DNA of 64,000 bases from Bacillus multifaciens. GTDB taxonomy: Bacteria; Bacillota; Bacilli; Bacillales; Bacillaceae_G. Both the position numbers and the translations under genes were made by a program. Under the pieces are notes generated by a model. The model saw only the letters and a program-made list of their open reading frames with translations, was not told where the DNA came from and did no database searches. Shown piece by piece: positions 36,559 through 45,799 of the stretch. The first letter of the stretch is position 1, and every line of letters starts with the position of its first letter. The stretch spans positions 89,364-153,363 of the forward strand of contig NZ_JAVBXD010000007.1 in the NCBI RefSeq assembly GCF_030756675.1, written 5' to 3'.

Positions 36559-37383
36559 ATGAATAAAAAAGCATTACTTGTGCTCTTTGTTTTTGTGTTG
36601 TTTGTTGCTTCTGTTGTGAGCGGTAAGTTGTATTGGAATAAGAAAGTTGCCAATGCAACGCAGCAAGCGGGGGAGACAAAGCAAGAGACGAAAGTGGAAG
36701 AAGTAAGTACACAAAAGCAAAGTGCAAAGACAGAAGAGAAAAAGCCGGAATCAAAGGGATCTTTTAATGAAGCATATGCAAAGAATTTACCTGATGCGGT
36801 AAAGGAAAAGTTGAAAAAAGCAGCAGCTGATAAGAAGGCTGTGAATCTTGTGATTGTTGGGGATCAAGCTTCAGCGGCTGATGCTTGGCCAGCAAAGTTG
36901 ACTGCTAATTTGAAGCAGGCTTATGGTGAATCGCTTTGGAATGTTACTGTAAAAGAGTTTAAAGATGAAAGTACAGATGATTTAATTGCGAAGAATCGTG
37001 ATAAAGAGATTGCAGATGCAAAGCCAGATGTGATTTTATTTGAACCGCCGTTTGTTACAGATAATAGTAAATCGGGTAACGGTAATTCTGTAGCAAATAC
37101 GCAAAAGTTTGTAAAATCATTACAAGCAGGTGCAAAGGATGCGGTAATTATGATTCAACCGCCAAACCCAGTGTATAATGCAAAGAATTATCCGAAAGCG
37201 ATTGCTGCTTTGAAGCAGCTTGCTGAGCAAAACGGTTATACATATATTAATCATTGGGAAGTATGGCCAGATCCAACGACGAAGAGTATCTTACCATATT
37301 TACAAGATGAGTTCGGTTTCCCAAGTGCGAAAGGTCATGAGCTTTGGGCGCAGTATTTGACGAATTATTTCGTTGCAAAATAA
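36559..37383 (+). CDS. Membrane-anchored SGNH/GDSL-like hydrolase
   Basis: 274 residues with an N-terminal signal-anchor (about 5-25) and a Lys/Glu-rich linker. The following domain has the SGNH layout: block I VIVGDQASAAD (usual serine position shifted), FEPPFVTDN at block III and FPSAKGHELWAQYL at block V with the late histidine. The missing canonical GDS serine makes catalytic activity uncertain. Similar proteins sit at the end of Bacillus capsule loci and may remove O-acyl groups from the polymer; that role is inference. Confidence 0.75.
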   Translation: MNKKALLVLFVFVLFVASVVSGKLYWNKKVANATQQAGETKQETKVEEVSTQKQSAKTEEKKPESKGSFNEAYAKNLPDAVKEKLKKAAADKKAVNLVIVGDQASAADAWPAKLTANLKQAYGESLWNVTVKEFKDESTDDLIAKNRDKEIADAKPDVILFEPPFVTDNSKSGNGNSVANTQKFVKSLQAGAKDAVIMIQPPNPVYNAKNYPKAIAALKQLAEQNGYTYINHWEVWPDPTTKSILPYLQDEFGFPSAKGHELWAQYLTNYFVAK

Positions 37384-37416
37384 TGATAGTTTAGCAGAAT
37401 GATTAGGGAATATAAT

Positions 37417-37462
37417 AGAGGGAATTGTCGTCAATATATAGTCGATAATTCCCTCTATTTTC
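37417..37462 (+). terminator. Intrinsic terminator after the SGNH-like gene
   Basis: AGAGGGAATTGTCG / CGATAATTCCCTCT stem, then TATTTT. Confidence 0.87.
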
Positions 37463-37569
37463 GTTTCTGATGTTTGTTATACTATATAAATCACAAATAA
37501 GTTTCTGTTAAACCCTGCATGTGGAAAGAAAAGGGTTTTTCAATTTGTATATATATATGAATTCATTTC

Positions 37570-37735
37570 ATTTCAATTTTTCGGGATATAGATTGCGGCT
37601 ATGGGGAAAGAATGGAGCCTGCACTCGCTTTTTCCCTTTGCTTTAAACTATGCACGTGGCAGGAAAAGGCCCTGACCGCTTCTACGCGCGGCCAGATGCT
37701 CTCGTCCCCCCTAAAAAGAAAGAGGTTTTTATGTC
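37570..37735 (+). repeat. Dispersed intergenic repeat (bcr-like), copy 3, first of a tandem pair
   Basis: Same family as 9.6 and 12.8 kb but in the opposite orientation: GCGGCTATG, CTCGCTTTTTCCCTTTG, CGTGGCAGGAAAAGG, CTGACCGCTTCTACG and CAGATGCTCTCG blocks. A second copy follows directly. Confidence 0.82.
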
Positions 37736-37744
37736 GTCATATAT

Positions 37745-37910
37745 ATAAATCCATTTTAATTTTTTGACATATAAGCCGCGGCTATGCAGAAAACAACATG
37801 ACCGCTACTCGCTTTCTCCCTTTGTTTTAAAACAGAGCATGTGGCAGGAAAGGGCCCTGACCGCTTCTATGCATGGCTAGATGCTCTCGCCCACCGAAAA
37901 AGAATGGTTT
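37745..37910 (+). repeat. Dispersed intergenic repeat (bcr-like), copy 4, second of the tandem pair
   Basis: Direct repeat of the preceding copy with about 80 percent identity by eye: both begin ATATATA...TTTT, run through CTCGCTT, GCATGTGGCAGGAAAG and GACCGCTTCTA, and end in a short A-run then GGTTTT. An in-frame extension of the response regulator (from 37873) runs through it but is only repeat sequence. Confidence 0.82.
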
Positions 37911-37959
37911 TATGACGTTTTTTAATTGGGATTTATATAGCTCTGAAAGGAGGAACTCC

Positions 37960-38628
37960 ATGAAAATACTTGTAGTTGATGATGAAGCTAGCATTTGTAA
38001 TTTAATTCGGATGCAGTTAGAGATGGAAGGCTATGAAGTACTTACAGCGGCGAATGGAAATGAGGCGCTGCAAAGATGGGAAGAGAAGCCGGATGTATTG
38101 ATTTTAGATGTGATGCTTCCTGATATAGATGGTTATGAACTTCTTCGGCTGTTTCGCGAGAAGGATCGTGATATTCCCGTGTTAATGTTAACGGCGAAGA
38201 GTCAGATGAATGATAAGTTGCTCGGTCTGCAGCTCGGCGCTGATGATTATGTGACGAAGCCTTTTCATTATGCGGAGCTGCTGTTGCGTGTGAAAAATAT
38301 GACGCGGCGTGTGCAGAAGAGGGAAACGATTCATCATGAAGTGATTCAGACCGGGGAGTTTGTCATTTGTCCAAAGGAACGAAAGCTGCATGTGAATGGA
38401 GTAGAAATTCATTTGACGTACCGCGAGTTTAATTTATGTCAGTTGTTTGTGATGAATCCTCAGCGTGTCTTTATGAGAGATGAGCTCTTAGAGAAAGTAT
38501 GGGGTTTTGAATATATCGGCAATACGAGAGCGGTTGATATTATGGTGCAGCGTCTGCGGAAGAAGCTTGAGAGTAGCGGAGAGAGTATTAAAACAATTTA
38601 TGGCGTTGGCTATAAGTTAGATTGTTAA
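37960..38628 (+). CDS. OmpR-family response regulator
   Basis: Two-component DNA-binding regulator, 222 residues from ATG 37960, which has AAAGGAGG 7 nt upstream. Seen: receiver domain with acidic pair at 7-8, phospho-acceptor Asp about 50 in LILDVMLPD, conserved Lys in DDYVTKPF, and a C-terminal winged helix (YREFNLCQLF, NTRAVDIMVQRLRKKL). First gene of a five-gene operon with a histidine kinase, a DUF3919-like protein, a binding lipoprotein and a sugar-phosphate antiporter, so it most likely controls the antiporter. Confidence 0.95.
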   Translation: MKILVVDDEASICNLIRMQLEMEGYEVLTAANGNEALQRWEEKPDVLILDVMLPDIDGYELLRLFREKDRDIPVLMLTAKSQMNDKLLGLQLGADDYVTKPFHYAELLLRVKNMTRRVQKRETIHHEVIQTGEFVICPKERKLHVNGVEIHLTYREFNLCQLFVMNPQRVFMRDELLEKVWGFEYIGNTRAVDIMVQRLRKKLESSGESIKTIYGVGYKLDC

Positions 38629-38638
38629 AGGTGATTGG

Positions 38639-40069
38639 ATGTCGTTAAAACGAAATATGGTGCTTGGTATAGTAGGATTATTGATTCCCATTTTGTTTCT
38701 TCTTTATATGGTGATTTATATTTCACTTGAAAAGAGTATGTATCGGAATGCGGCAAGTTCGCTTGAGAAGTTAAGTGTGGAAGCCCAAATCTATACGATG
38801 AATTATTTAGAGAAGGAAGCAGAAGTGGAGACGCTTGGGCCCAATTCGTTATTGATTGCTTCTTATTTAGCAAAGCGGATGGACGTCCGTGTTCAGATGA
38901 TTGGGAGGAACGGAGAAGTTGTGGCGGATACGCAAAAGGGAGCACTTCTGTATCGGAATGTCGATATTGAGCGTTCACTCCAAGGGAAGAAGGCTTATGT
39001 TGTTGAAAATGGTGATCCAGCTCCGTTGTTATTGTTTTCAAGCCCTGTTTATTACGGAAATGAAGTGATTGGGGCAATTCGGTTTGTAGATGAACTGCGT
39101 GATGAGAAGGAAGTATTGATGAATGTGAGCTGGACATTTGTCGTGACATCGATTTGTTTAGTGGCAACGGGCATTTTCTTTGCGATTCGTTTGGCGAGGT
39201 CACTTCATAAGCCGATTGATCAATTAAGACAAATGGCAAAACGTCTTGCCAATGGTGATTATAAAAGCAAAATTGAGCTAACAGAGTATGTGGAAATTGC
39301 GCAGTTGTCAGCTTCTTTTAATGCGATGGCCGATGCAATTGAGCTGCATATGACGCAACTCAGAGAAGAGAAGGAGAAGCAGAAGGATTTCTTAGACCGG
39401 ATTACGCATGAGTTGAAAACACCGCTTACTGCCATTATTGGTTATGTTGATTTAATTCCAAAACTGCAATATGAGCGAGATGTGAAGGAAAGTCTTCATT
39501 ATATTGCGGTAGAGAGTCAACGATTACTCTCTTTAGTGGAGGAGTTATTGCAATCTTCGAAGTATGGAACGAGTACGTTTGAAGTTTCACCGACGATTGT
39601 GGATATAAAGGAGTTGGTGGATGAAGCTGTTTCGATTGTAAAGCCGCGCTTGCAGCAATATGAGATCAAGGTTGTGAATGAATTATATTCTACATATGTT
39701 GTGGCCGATTTTGATAAGACGAAGCAGATTTTCTTAAATGCATTTGATAATACGATTAAATATAGCGATGCTTCGCAGTTAAGAATAAGTACCGTTATTA
39801 ATGAACAAGAAGCAAAGGTGCTTATTTATGATGATGGAATTGGAATGGATGAAGAGGTACTTGCTGAATGGAATCGTTCTTCTCATGGGAAGGTGTTATC
39901 TTCTAGTTACGGGAACGGATACGGTTTGTTTATTTGTAAGGAGATTATGAGTAAGCAAGGAGGGAGTATGCGAATTGAAAGCAGTGAGAATATGGGAACG
40001 ATGGTGTATATCACATTTCTGTTACCGCGGTATATGGAAGATATAAAACACTTGAAAGCGGTTAAATGA
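38639..40069 (+). CDS. Sensor histidine kinase
   Basis: Partner of the preceding response regulator. 476 residues. Seen: transmembrane helix 1 (about 9-30), an extracellular sensor region of about 125 residues, helix 2 (about 163-184), HAMP (PIDQLRQMAKRLANGDY), HisKA with phospho-acceptor in RITHELKTPLTA (about residue 260), N-box NAFDNTIKYS, G1 DDGIGM and G2 GNGYGLFI. The extracellular domain could contact the lipoprotein encoded downstream. Confidence 0.95.
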   Translation: MSLKRNMVLGIVGLLIPILFLLYMVIYISLEKSMYRNAASSLEKLSVEAQIYTMNYLEKEAEVETLGPNSLLIASYLAKRMDVRVQMIGRNGEVVADTQKGALLYRNVDIERSLQGKKAYVVENGDPAPLLLFSSPVYYGNEVIGAIRFVDELRDEKEVLMNVSWTFVVTSICLVATGIFFAIRLARSLHKPIDQLRQMAKRLANGDYKSKIELTEYVEIAQLSASFNAMADAIELHMTQLREEKEKQKDFLDRITHELKTPLTAIIGYVDLIPKLQYERDVKESLHYIAVESQRLLSLVEELLQSSKYGTSTFEVSPTIVDIKELVDEAVSIVKPRLQQYEIKVVNELYSTYVVADFDKTKQIFLNAFDNTIKYSDASQLRISTVINEQEAKVLIYDDGIGMDEEVLAEWNRSSHGKVLSSSYGNGYGLFICKEIMSKQGGSMRIESSENMGTMVYITFLLPRYMEDIKHLKAVK

Positions 40070-40135
40070 TACATTTATGAAACATTTATGCGGTATTTTC
40101 GAAACAACGTTTTTTTATCTTGGAGGTAAGCAGAA

Positions 40136-40918
40136 ATGAAAAGGCTATCATTTCAAGTTCTCTTGTTTGTCTGTTGTATGACGTGTTTTGTCCTTTTGTT
40201 TTACTTCATTGAAGAACATCTATACAACCGCGTCACAATCGTAGATGACAAGCAAGCTGTTTTAAAAGGGGCAAATGAATCTGTTCCTACTGAAGTAAGA
40301 GTAAAGTACGAAAAGTGGGGAGAGGTCGTTGTCACAGACGAAGTTCGTCTGCATGCGATTATCTCATTTTTTGATCGAATTGGCATGGAAAAGAATCATG
40401 CAGATGCCGGAGAGAAAGTATTTACTGGAGAAATAACGTATTTGAACGGACATAAGCGTACGTTCGCAGTAGGTGATTTGTTTCAGTATGAGGAAGATGT
40501 ATACGGACAAACTGGTACAGATCCTATGATCTCCGCGTTTCAAACGTATTTGTTAAGTTTATATTATACGCCTGAGAGAATTAGTGATTTCTTTGCGAAT
40601 GCAAAGGAAGTGGTTGTGCGGCAAGGTGAGGATGTGCATGCTGCTGATTTGGATCCAATACTTACGCGAATCCGGCAAGCGAAACAAATTACGGATTATG
40701 CAGAAATTCAAAATTTGCTGTATGCGCAGAAAAATCCAATTGCTTATATAACCGCCTATCAAAATGGAAAACAAATAAAGAATAACCGTGAGGATATTCT
40801 GACGATTTCTGTATATAGAGATTATTTTGTTGTCCAATATCTCGGCGACAATAATGGAAATGTGATGTATATGAAAGGCTCTCTAGCATCGTTATTTGTA
40901 AAGGAGAATCATTCATGA
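40136..40918 (+). CDS. DUF3919-like membrane-anchored protein
   Basis: 260 residues with an N-terminal signal-anchor (about 5-25) and an otherwise soluble, probably extracytoplasmic domain. I recall this family as DUF3919, of unknown function, but cannot confirm it here. It lies in the sensor operon between kinase and lipoprotein and overlaps the lipoprotein start by 4 nt, so it is likely part of the same signalling complex. RBS TTGGAGGTAAG. Confidence 0.65.
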   Translation: MKRLSFQVLLFVCCMTCFVLLFYFIEEHLYNRVTIVDDKQAVLKGANESVPTEVRVKYEKWGEVVVTDEVRLHAIISFFDRIGMEKNHADAGEKVFTGEITYLNGHKRTFAVGDLFQYEEDVYGQTGTDPMISAFQTYLLSLYYTPERISDFFANAKEVVVRQGEDVHAADLDPILTRIRQAKQITDYAEIQNLLYAQKNPIAYITAYQNGKQIKNNREDILTISVYRDYFVVQYLGDNNGNVMYMKGSLASLFVKENHS

Positions 40919-41949
40919 AAAAGATAGCCTTTTTCTTCCTTTTGCTAGTCATTGGAGGAGCGATGTCTAGTTGCTCTCGAGATACTACCACTATTAAATA
41001 TGATAAAAGCGGTCTTCCGATTTTAAAAGACCGTCATCTCGTTGCTTATGTAGCAGCGCGTGAAGAGGTTGGCGAGGCATTGTTATCGTCTTTTTGCAAG
41101 CCGCGCGGGTGTACGTATGAATTTATCCGTCTTTCTACAGAAGAGATGTTAAGAAGAGTAGAAGCGGAAGCTGATAATCCAAAAGCAGATGTTATTATTG
41201 GGGGCACAGTTGATGCCCATCAAACGATGAAGCGAAAGAACATTTCGGTTCCTGTCACAAGTCAGCATGCCAAGAACATTTCAAAAGCTTTAAAGGATCA
41301 AGATGACTATTGGTATGGCTATGAAGTAGAGCAGCTGGCAATCGCTATTAATAAAGAGCGATGGAAACAGGAAATAGAACCGCTTGGACTTTCGTATCCC
41401 ACGGAGTGGAAAGATTTATTACATCCTGCTTATACGGGGAAGATCGTCATGCCTGACCCGAATGTATCAGGAACAGCGTATACGTTGTTTCAATCATTAC
41501 TGGATACGTTTGGAGAAGAAGAAGCGGACAAATTTGTGCTCGGGCTTGCCAAACAAGTTGCAAAGGTAACGGTTAATGGTTATATGCCCGCGGAATATGT
41601 TGCGAGCGGTGAAGCGATCATCGGCATTAATTTCTTAGGAGACCAGCGTATGCTGCAAAAGCAAGGCTTTCCAATTGTAAGTAAGGTACCGAAGCAAACA
41701 GGGTTATCTGTTAATGCGATTTCTAAAATACAACATGCACCGAGTGGTATTATAGCGGATTTATTTATTGATTATTGTTTATCAGAAGAAGCGGGGCATA
41801 TTTTAGAAAGGGTTTCGTTTGGCGTACCAACGATGCTTACAGAGCGGCAGCAAGAAGTGCAAAGTCAGCCGGTTGGAAGAACGAATCGGTCAGTATCAGA
41901 TAGTGGAATCATCGAGTTATGGAGTAGACAACGTCTCTCTCAAAAGTGA
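40915..41949 (+). CDS. Extracellular solute-binding lipoprotein (Fe3+/phosphate-sugar type, sensory)
   Basis: 344 residues with a lipoprotein signal peptide and lipobox ending AMSSC (cysteine about 20). The rest is a periplasmic-binding-protein fold of the AfuA/SBP_bac type (IGGTVDAHQTMKRK, LSYPTEWKDLLHPAYTGKI, GEAIIGINFLGD). No ABC permease or ATPase is nearby, so it probably presents ligand to the histidine kinase, as HptA does for glucose-6-phosphate in Staphylococcus aureus and PgtC for phosphoglycerate in Salmonella. It overlaps the previous gene by 4 nt. Confidence 0.88.
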   Translation: MKKIAFFFLLLVIGGAMSSCSRDTTTIKYDKSGLPILKDRHLVAYVAAREEVGEALLSSFCKPRGCTYEFIRLSTEEMLRRVEAEADNPKADVIIGGTVDAHQTMKRKNISVPVTSQHAKNISKALKDQDDYWYGYEVEQLAIAINKERWKQEIEPLGLSYPTEWKDLLHPAYTGKIVMPDPNVSGTAYTLFQSLLDTFGEEEADKFVLGLAKQVAKVTVNGYMPAEYVASGEAIIGINFLGDQRMLQKQGFPIVSKVPKQTGLSVNAISKIQHAPSGIIADLFIDYCLSEEAGHILERVSFGVPTMLTERQQEVQSQPVGRTNRSVSDSGIIELWSRQRLSQK

Positions 41950-41968
41950 AAAAAGGAGAAGAGATAAT

Positions 41969-43300
41969 ATGTTTAAATGGCTTAAGCCTGCACCAGTAAT
42001 TGAGCGTTTGCCAGCGAATATGATTGACAAATTATACACAATACTACGTATTCGTGTGTTACTTGGAATTTCGGTTGGATATGCAGCGTATTATTTAGTT
42101 CGTAGTAACTTTACGTTATCTAGTACGTACTTAATAAAAGAATTTGGTTTTACTACAACGGAATATGGTTTATTAGGTTCCGTTACAGCGATTGTATATG
42201 GACTAAGTAAGTTCTTCATGGGAAATTTATCAGATAAAGCGTATGCGCAGCGCTTTATTGCGGTTGGTTTATTCATATCAGCAATTGTAAATATTTGTCT
42301 TGGTTTTGCGTCTTCATTTGGCATGATTTTAACATTATTAATATTCAACAATATTTTCCAAGGTATGGGAGCTCCTCCTTGTAGTACGGTAATGACGAAG
42401 TGGTTCTCGAAGAAAGAGCGCGGTACAAAAACAGGACTTTGGAATATCTCACATAATGTTGGTGCGACGCTTGTAGCACCACTTGTTGGAATTGGTATTG
42501 GTATTTTCGGTGAAAGTCATTGGCAATCCGCTGTGTTTATCTTCCCAGCGATCATTGCGATGGTCATTTCAGTTCTTATGTGGATCAATGCGAAAGATAC
42601 ACCAGAATCTGTCGGTCTTCCACCAATTGATGAATATCGCAATGATTATGAAAATCTTGAGAAGGCAGACAATGCCGACAAAATGTCACCAAAAGAAATT
42701 TTGATGAAATATGTAGTGAAAAACAAATTTATTTGGTATTTATGTATTGCGAACGCATTTGTATATTTAATTCGTTTCGGCATTATTAACTGGGTACCAA
42801 TCTATTTAACGACGGTTAAAGGATTTACAAAAACAGAAGCGCATGCAGCGTTCTCTATTTTCGAAGTAATGGCAATTCCAAGTTCATTAATCGTAGGTGT
42901 GTTAAGTGATAAGTTATTTAAAGGAAAACGTATGCCGCTATGTGTGTTTAGTATGGCTGGTGTTGTTATTGGAACGATCGTATACTGGCAAGCAACGAAC
43001 ATACTTGTTGTAAGTGCGGCTGTTTCGATTATTGGTTGCTTAATTTACGTACCACAATTTTTAATCGGTTTAAGTGCAATGGAATTAGTACCAAAATTCG
43101 CAGTAGGTACAACAGTTGGTATGTGCGGCTTGTTCGGTTATTTAGGCGGAAGTTTTGTTGCAAGCGCAGTGATTGGTGTTATCGTTGATCGCTCTGGTTG
43201 GGACGGCTGTTTCATGCTATTAATAGCAGGTGGTATTTTATCTACTGTATTCTTATTCATGGTTCAATTTGGTCATGAGAGAAAGTTGGCTAAGAAGTAA
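41969..43300 (+). CDS. Organophosphate:phosphate antiporter (GlpT/UhpT/PgtP family MFS)
   Basis: Imports a phosphorylated sugar or glycerate in exchange for phosphate. 443 residues from ATG 41969 (RBS AAAAGGAGAAG); an in-frame upstream extension lies inside the lipoprotein gene. Seen: 12 hydrophobic helices, GYAAYYLVRSNFTLSS with the family arginine, YGLSKFFMGNLSDK, and GLWNISHNVGATLVAP. Likely inducible by the four genes before it. Substrate could be hexose-6-phosphate, glycerol-3-phosphate or phosphoglycerate. Confidence 0.92.
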   Translation: MFKWLKPAPVIERLPANMIDKLYTILRIRVLLGISVGYAAYYLVRSNFTLSSTYLIKEFGFTTTEYGLLGSVTAIVYGLSKFFMGNLSDKAYAQRFIAVGLFISAIVNICLGFASSFGMILTLLIFNNIFQGMGAPPCSTVMTKWFSKKERGTKTGLWNISHNVGATLVAPLVGIGIGIFGESHWQSAVFIFPAIIAMVISVLMWINAKDTPESVGLPPIDEYRNDYENLEKADNADKMSPKEILMKYVVKNKFIWYLCIANAFVYLIRFGIINWVPIYLTTVKGFTKTEAHAAFSIFEVMAIPSSLIVGVLSDKLFKGKRMPLCVFSMAGVVIGTIVYWQATNILVVSAAVSIIGCLIYVPQFLIGLSAMELVPKFAVGTTVGMCGLFGYLGGSFVASAVIGVIVDRSGWDGCFMLLIAGGILSTVFLFMVQFGHERKLAKK

Positions 43301-43384
43301 ACTGCTTAATCGTTTTAAAGAGGAGAATCCATCAATTGATAGGTTCTCTTTTTTTAATCAAACGTTTGTTTAAAGTATATTCCC

Positions 43385-43556
43385 CCTCGTAGGTTGCTGT
43401 TATGCAGAATGAAAAGTGACCTGAACTCGCTGAGGATACTGAAAAAGAAAAAGAAGATAACTCCCTATTGTATATAGGGGATTATCTTCTTTGGTTTAAA
43501 ACCTCGCTATGCGTGGCCAGATGCTTTCGCTCCCCTAAAAAGAAGGGGGCTTTTAG
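43385..43556 (+). repeat. Dispersed intergenic repeat (bcr-like), copy 5, with internal replacement
   Basis: Both ends match the family (TAGGTTGCTGTTATGCAGA at the left, GCTATGCGTGGCCAGATGCTTTCG at the right), but the middle has been replaced by a long terminator-like hairpin. It lies between convergent genes. Confidence 0.72.
43450..43492. terminator. Bidirectional terminator between the antiporter and the chemoreceptor
   Basis: AAGAAGATAACTCCCTA / TATAGGGGATTATCTTCTT, with A and T tracts on the two sides, between convergent genes. Confidence 0.8.
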
Positions 43557-43579
43557 GTTAATTTTTAAACTTGTATAAG

Positions 43580-45298
43580 TTATTCTTTAATTTTAAATTG
43601 CGAAAGCAATCCTTCTAAATCTTCAATTTGTTTCTTAACTTGCATAGATTGATTCGTTATTTCAGTAATGGATGATGCCTGTGTTTGAATTGCTTGTACA
43701 GTCACATTCGTATCGTTTTCTACTTTTGTAGAAGTTTCGGATACTGCTGATAATGAAGCGTTAATTTCTTCTGTCCCAGCAGCCATTTCTTCTGTTGTAG
43801 CTGATACTTCTTGAATTTGCTGTGCTATCTTATGAACGTCTGTCATGATTGTTGAAAATGCTTGGTCTGCTTCATTAGCAGCATTGCTTCCTTGTTTTGC
43901 TTCTTCTTGCCCTTTTTTCATAATTCGAACGGTATCTTTCGTGTCTTGCTGGATGGATTTAATTAAATTATTAATTTCATTTGCAGATCGCTTAGATTGT
44001 TCAGCTAAGTCTCTCACTTCAGCTGCAACAACTGCAAACCCTTTTCCATTGTCCCCTGCGCGTGCTGCCTCAATTGCTGCATTTAAGGCAAGCAGATTTG
44101 TTTGGTCTGCTATATTTGTAATGGCATTTAATGCTTTATCGATCTCTTGCGTACGCATAACTAGACGTTCGATCACTGTAGATGTTTCTTCAACAACTTT
44201 ATGAACATTATTCATTTGCGTAATAGATTGTTTGATTACTTTACTTCCACTGTCGATACGATTTGTTGTAGCAACAGATACTTCCGCAACGGTTGATGCA
44301 GATTCAGCTACTGTTTGAACTCCGTCTGCTACGTCATTCATTGCGATTGAACTTTCTTGAATACTCGTAACTTGTCCTAATATTTGTTTGTTCACTTCAT
44401 GAATTATTTGCATAGCTTCATTAGAGATTTGAGATGCTTGGTTTGTATTTTTCAACATGCTTTCAGTTGAGGTAGTAACCTCTTGTGCTGTTACCTTTAT
44501 TTTTTCCATTAGTTGTTGCAAGTTATCTAACATATGATTAAAGGAAGTAACGATATTTCCTAATTCATCATTTGCTTGATAAGAAGTACGTGTGACTAAA
44601 TTTCCGTTTGCTACTTCTTTCATATCCTGTTGCAATAAAGTAATTGGACGTTGAATAGCAGATTTAATAATATATCCAATAAATATAATAACTGCAACCG
44701 ATACCACTGAAATAACAATAAACATTAGTAATATAGTTTGCCCACTGCTGGCATTGTTTTTTTGTAATTGTTCTGCCTGATCACCATTATACTGAATGAG
44801 ATCTTGAATTTTCTTACTTGATTTTGTCCTAGTCGACTCGACTTCGCTTACATAATAATCATAGGCAGCCGCTTGATTATTGTTCTTTACTAAGTCTTTC
44901 GCTTTGTCTATTTTTGTATTCAACTCATTGTAGCTTTTTTGAAAATCTTCATATAATTGTCTTTCTTCTTGTGAATGGATTTTAGCCTCGTATTTTTCTA
45001 GTAATTGATTATTATCGTTTCGTACTTTATCCATTTTAGATAGTATTTGTTTAGTTCTATCTTCATTATTTGAGACGATAAGTTCTACAAGGTTTTTATT
45101 ATTATAATGAAAATTAGATTCTACAGACTCTATCAAGTAAATTGGAAGCAATCTGTCTTCATACATACTTTTAGCAGCTGTCCCTGTATGTATTAATCCT
45201 CTATATCCTATAATTGATAAGAGAATACATGCAATACTAGCCGTAATCATTAATATATTCAATTTTGTACTAATTTTATGGTTCCTGAAAAATAACAT
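43580..45298 (-). CDS. Methyl-accepting chemotaxis protein
   Basis: Transmembrane chemoreceptor. About 572 residues. The internal ATG (MLFFRNHK...) is chosen over a GTG at 45313 that overlaps the ribosome site, although spacing is then longer than usual. Seen: transmembrane helix 1 (about 12-30), a four-helix-bundle sensor domain of about 150 residues, helix 2 (about 190-212), HAMP and a cytoplasmic signalling domain with the conserved hairpin tip [20 protein letters not shown]. Ligand unknown. Stands alone. Confidence 0.93.
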   Translation of the reverse strand: MLFFRNHKISTKLNILMITASIACILLSIIGYRGLIHTGTAAKSMYEDRLLPIYLIESVESNFHYNNKNLVELIVSNNEDRTKQILSKMDKVRNDNNQLLEKYEAKIHSQEERQLYEDFQKSYNELNTKIDKAKDLVKNNNQAAAYDYYVSEVESTRTKSSKKIQDLIQYNGDQAEQLQKNNASSGQTILLMFIVISVVSVAVIIFIGYIIKSAIQRPITLLQQDMKEVANGNLVTRTSYQANDELGNIVTSFNHMLDNLQQLMEKIKVTAQEVTTSTESMLKNTNQASQISNEAMQIIHEVNKQILGQVTSIQESSIAMNDVADGVQTVAESASTVAEVSVATTNRIDSGSKVIKQSITQMNNVHKVVEETSTVIERLVMRTQEIDKALNAITNIADQTNLLALNAAIEAARAGDNGKGFAVVAAEVRDLAEQSKRSANEINNLIKSIQQDTKDTVRIMKKGQEEAKQGSNAANEADQAFSTIMTDVHKIAQQIQEVSATTEEMAAGTEEINASLSAVSETSTKVENDTNVTVQAIQTQASSITEITNQSMQVKKQIEDLEGLLSQFKIKE

Positions 45299-45366
45299 TA
45301 TAATACACCACACCTTTCTTGTTTTATCTATATATTATATTACAGAGATTATTGTAAAAAAAAATA

Positions 45367-45402
45367 AAAAAGCGAAAAATTATAAACATTTTCCGCTTTT
45401 TT
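45367..45402. other. Orphan hairpin in the chemoreceptor upstream region
   Basis: AAAAAAGCGAAAAAT / ATTTTCCGCTTTTTT. It is upstream of the chemoreceptor and no gene reads into it on the plus strand, so its use as a terminator is unclear. It forms the left part of the 500-bp gap 45314-45799. Confidence 0.55.
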
Positions 45403-45480
45403 ATAGCATGTGGCAGGAAAACCAAAAAGAGCAAACAAGTGCAGGTTCCTTTTTTCATAGTAGCAATCTATATGTAAAAA
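45403..45480 (+). repeat. Dispersed repeat fragment (bcr-like), copy 6
   Basis: Contains TAGCATGTGGCAGGAAAA of the repeat family joined to GCAAACAAGTGCAGGTTCC and CATAGTAGCAATCTATATG, which look like the other end of the same repeat in inverted orientation. A rearranged partial copy. Confidence 0.55.
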
Positions 45481-45580
45481 AATAAATTGGATTTATATAT
45501 CATCTGAAGATATACTAACAATTAATAGTATTGAAGGCTACATGAAAGAACATTTTATCGAAAATTAAACAGCTTACTAG

Positions 45581-45637
45581 AAAAACCTGTATCGCGGAAT
45601 TACTCAGTAATTCCACGATACAGGTTTCTTTTATAAT
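45581..45637. repeat. Hairpin cassette flank, left copy
   Basis: AAACCTGTATCG...AATTACT / AGTAATT...CGATACAGGTTT, a long stem then T tract; a near-identical copy lies at 46541, and the pair frames the secreted-protein gene. A further 9-bp inverted repeat ATTGAAGGC / GCCTTCAAT (45530 and 45651) brackets this hairpin. Confidence 0.8.
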
Positions 45638-45799
45638 GTTATAAAAAAATGCCTTCAATGTAATTTTTTCTAAAAATTACACAGAAAACAACAAATATTC
45701 TGTTTTTTATTTCTAAAAATTCATAATATTTACAAAACTATAAAAACAATATACATTTTAGTTGTACCAAAAAAATCCAAGCAAAGAGGAGATGGTTGT

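Noticed and set aside
37873-37959. 29-residue N-terminal extension of the response regulator
   Set aside because: Lies in the tandem repeat; the ATG at 37960 has the RBS and gives the normal receiver-domain start.
41819-41968. 50-residue N-terminal extension of the antiporter
   Set aside because: Overlaps the lipoprotein gene out of frame; ATG 41969 has a clear RBS and the family start.
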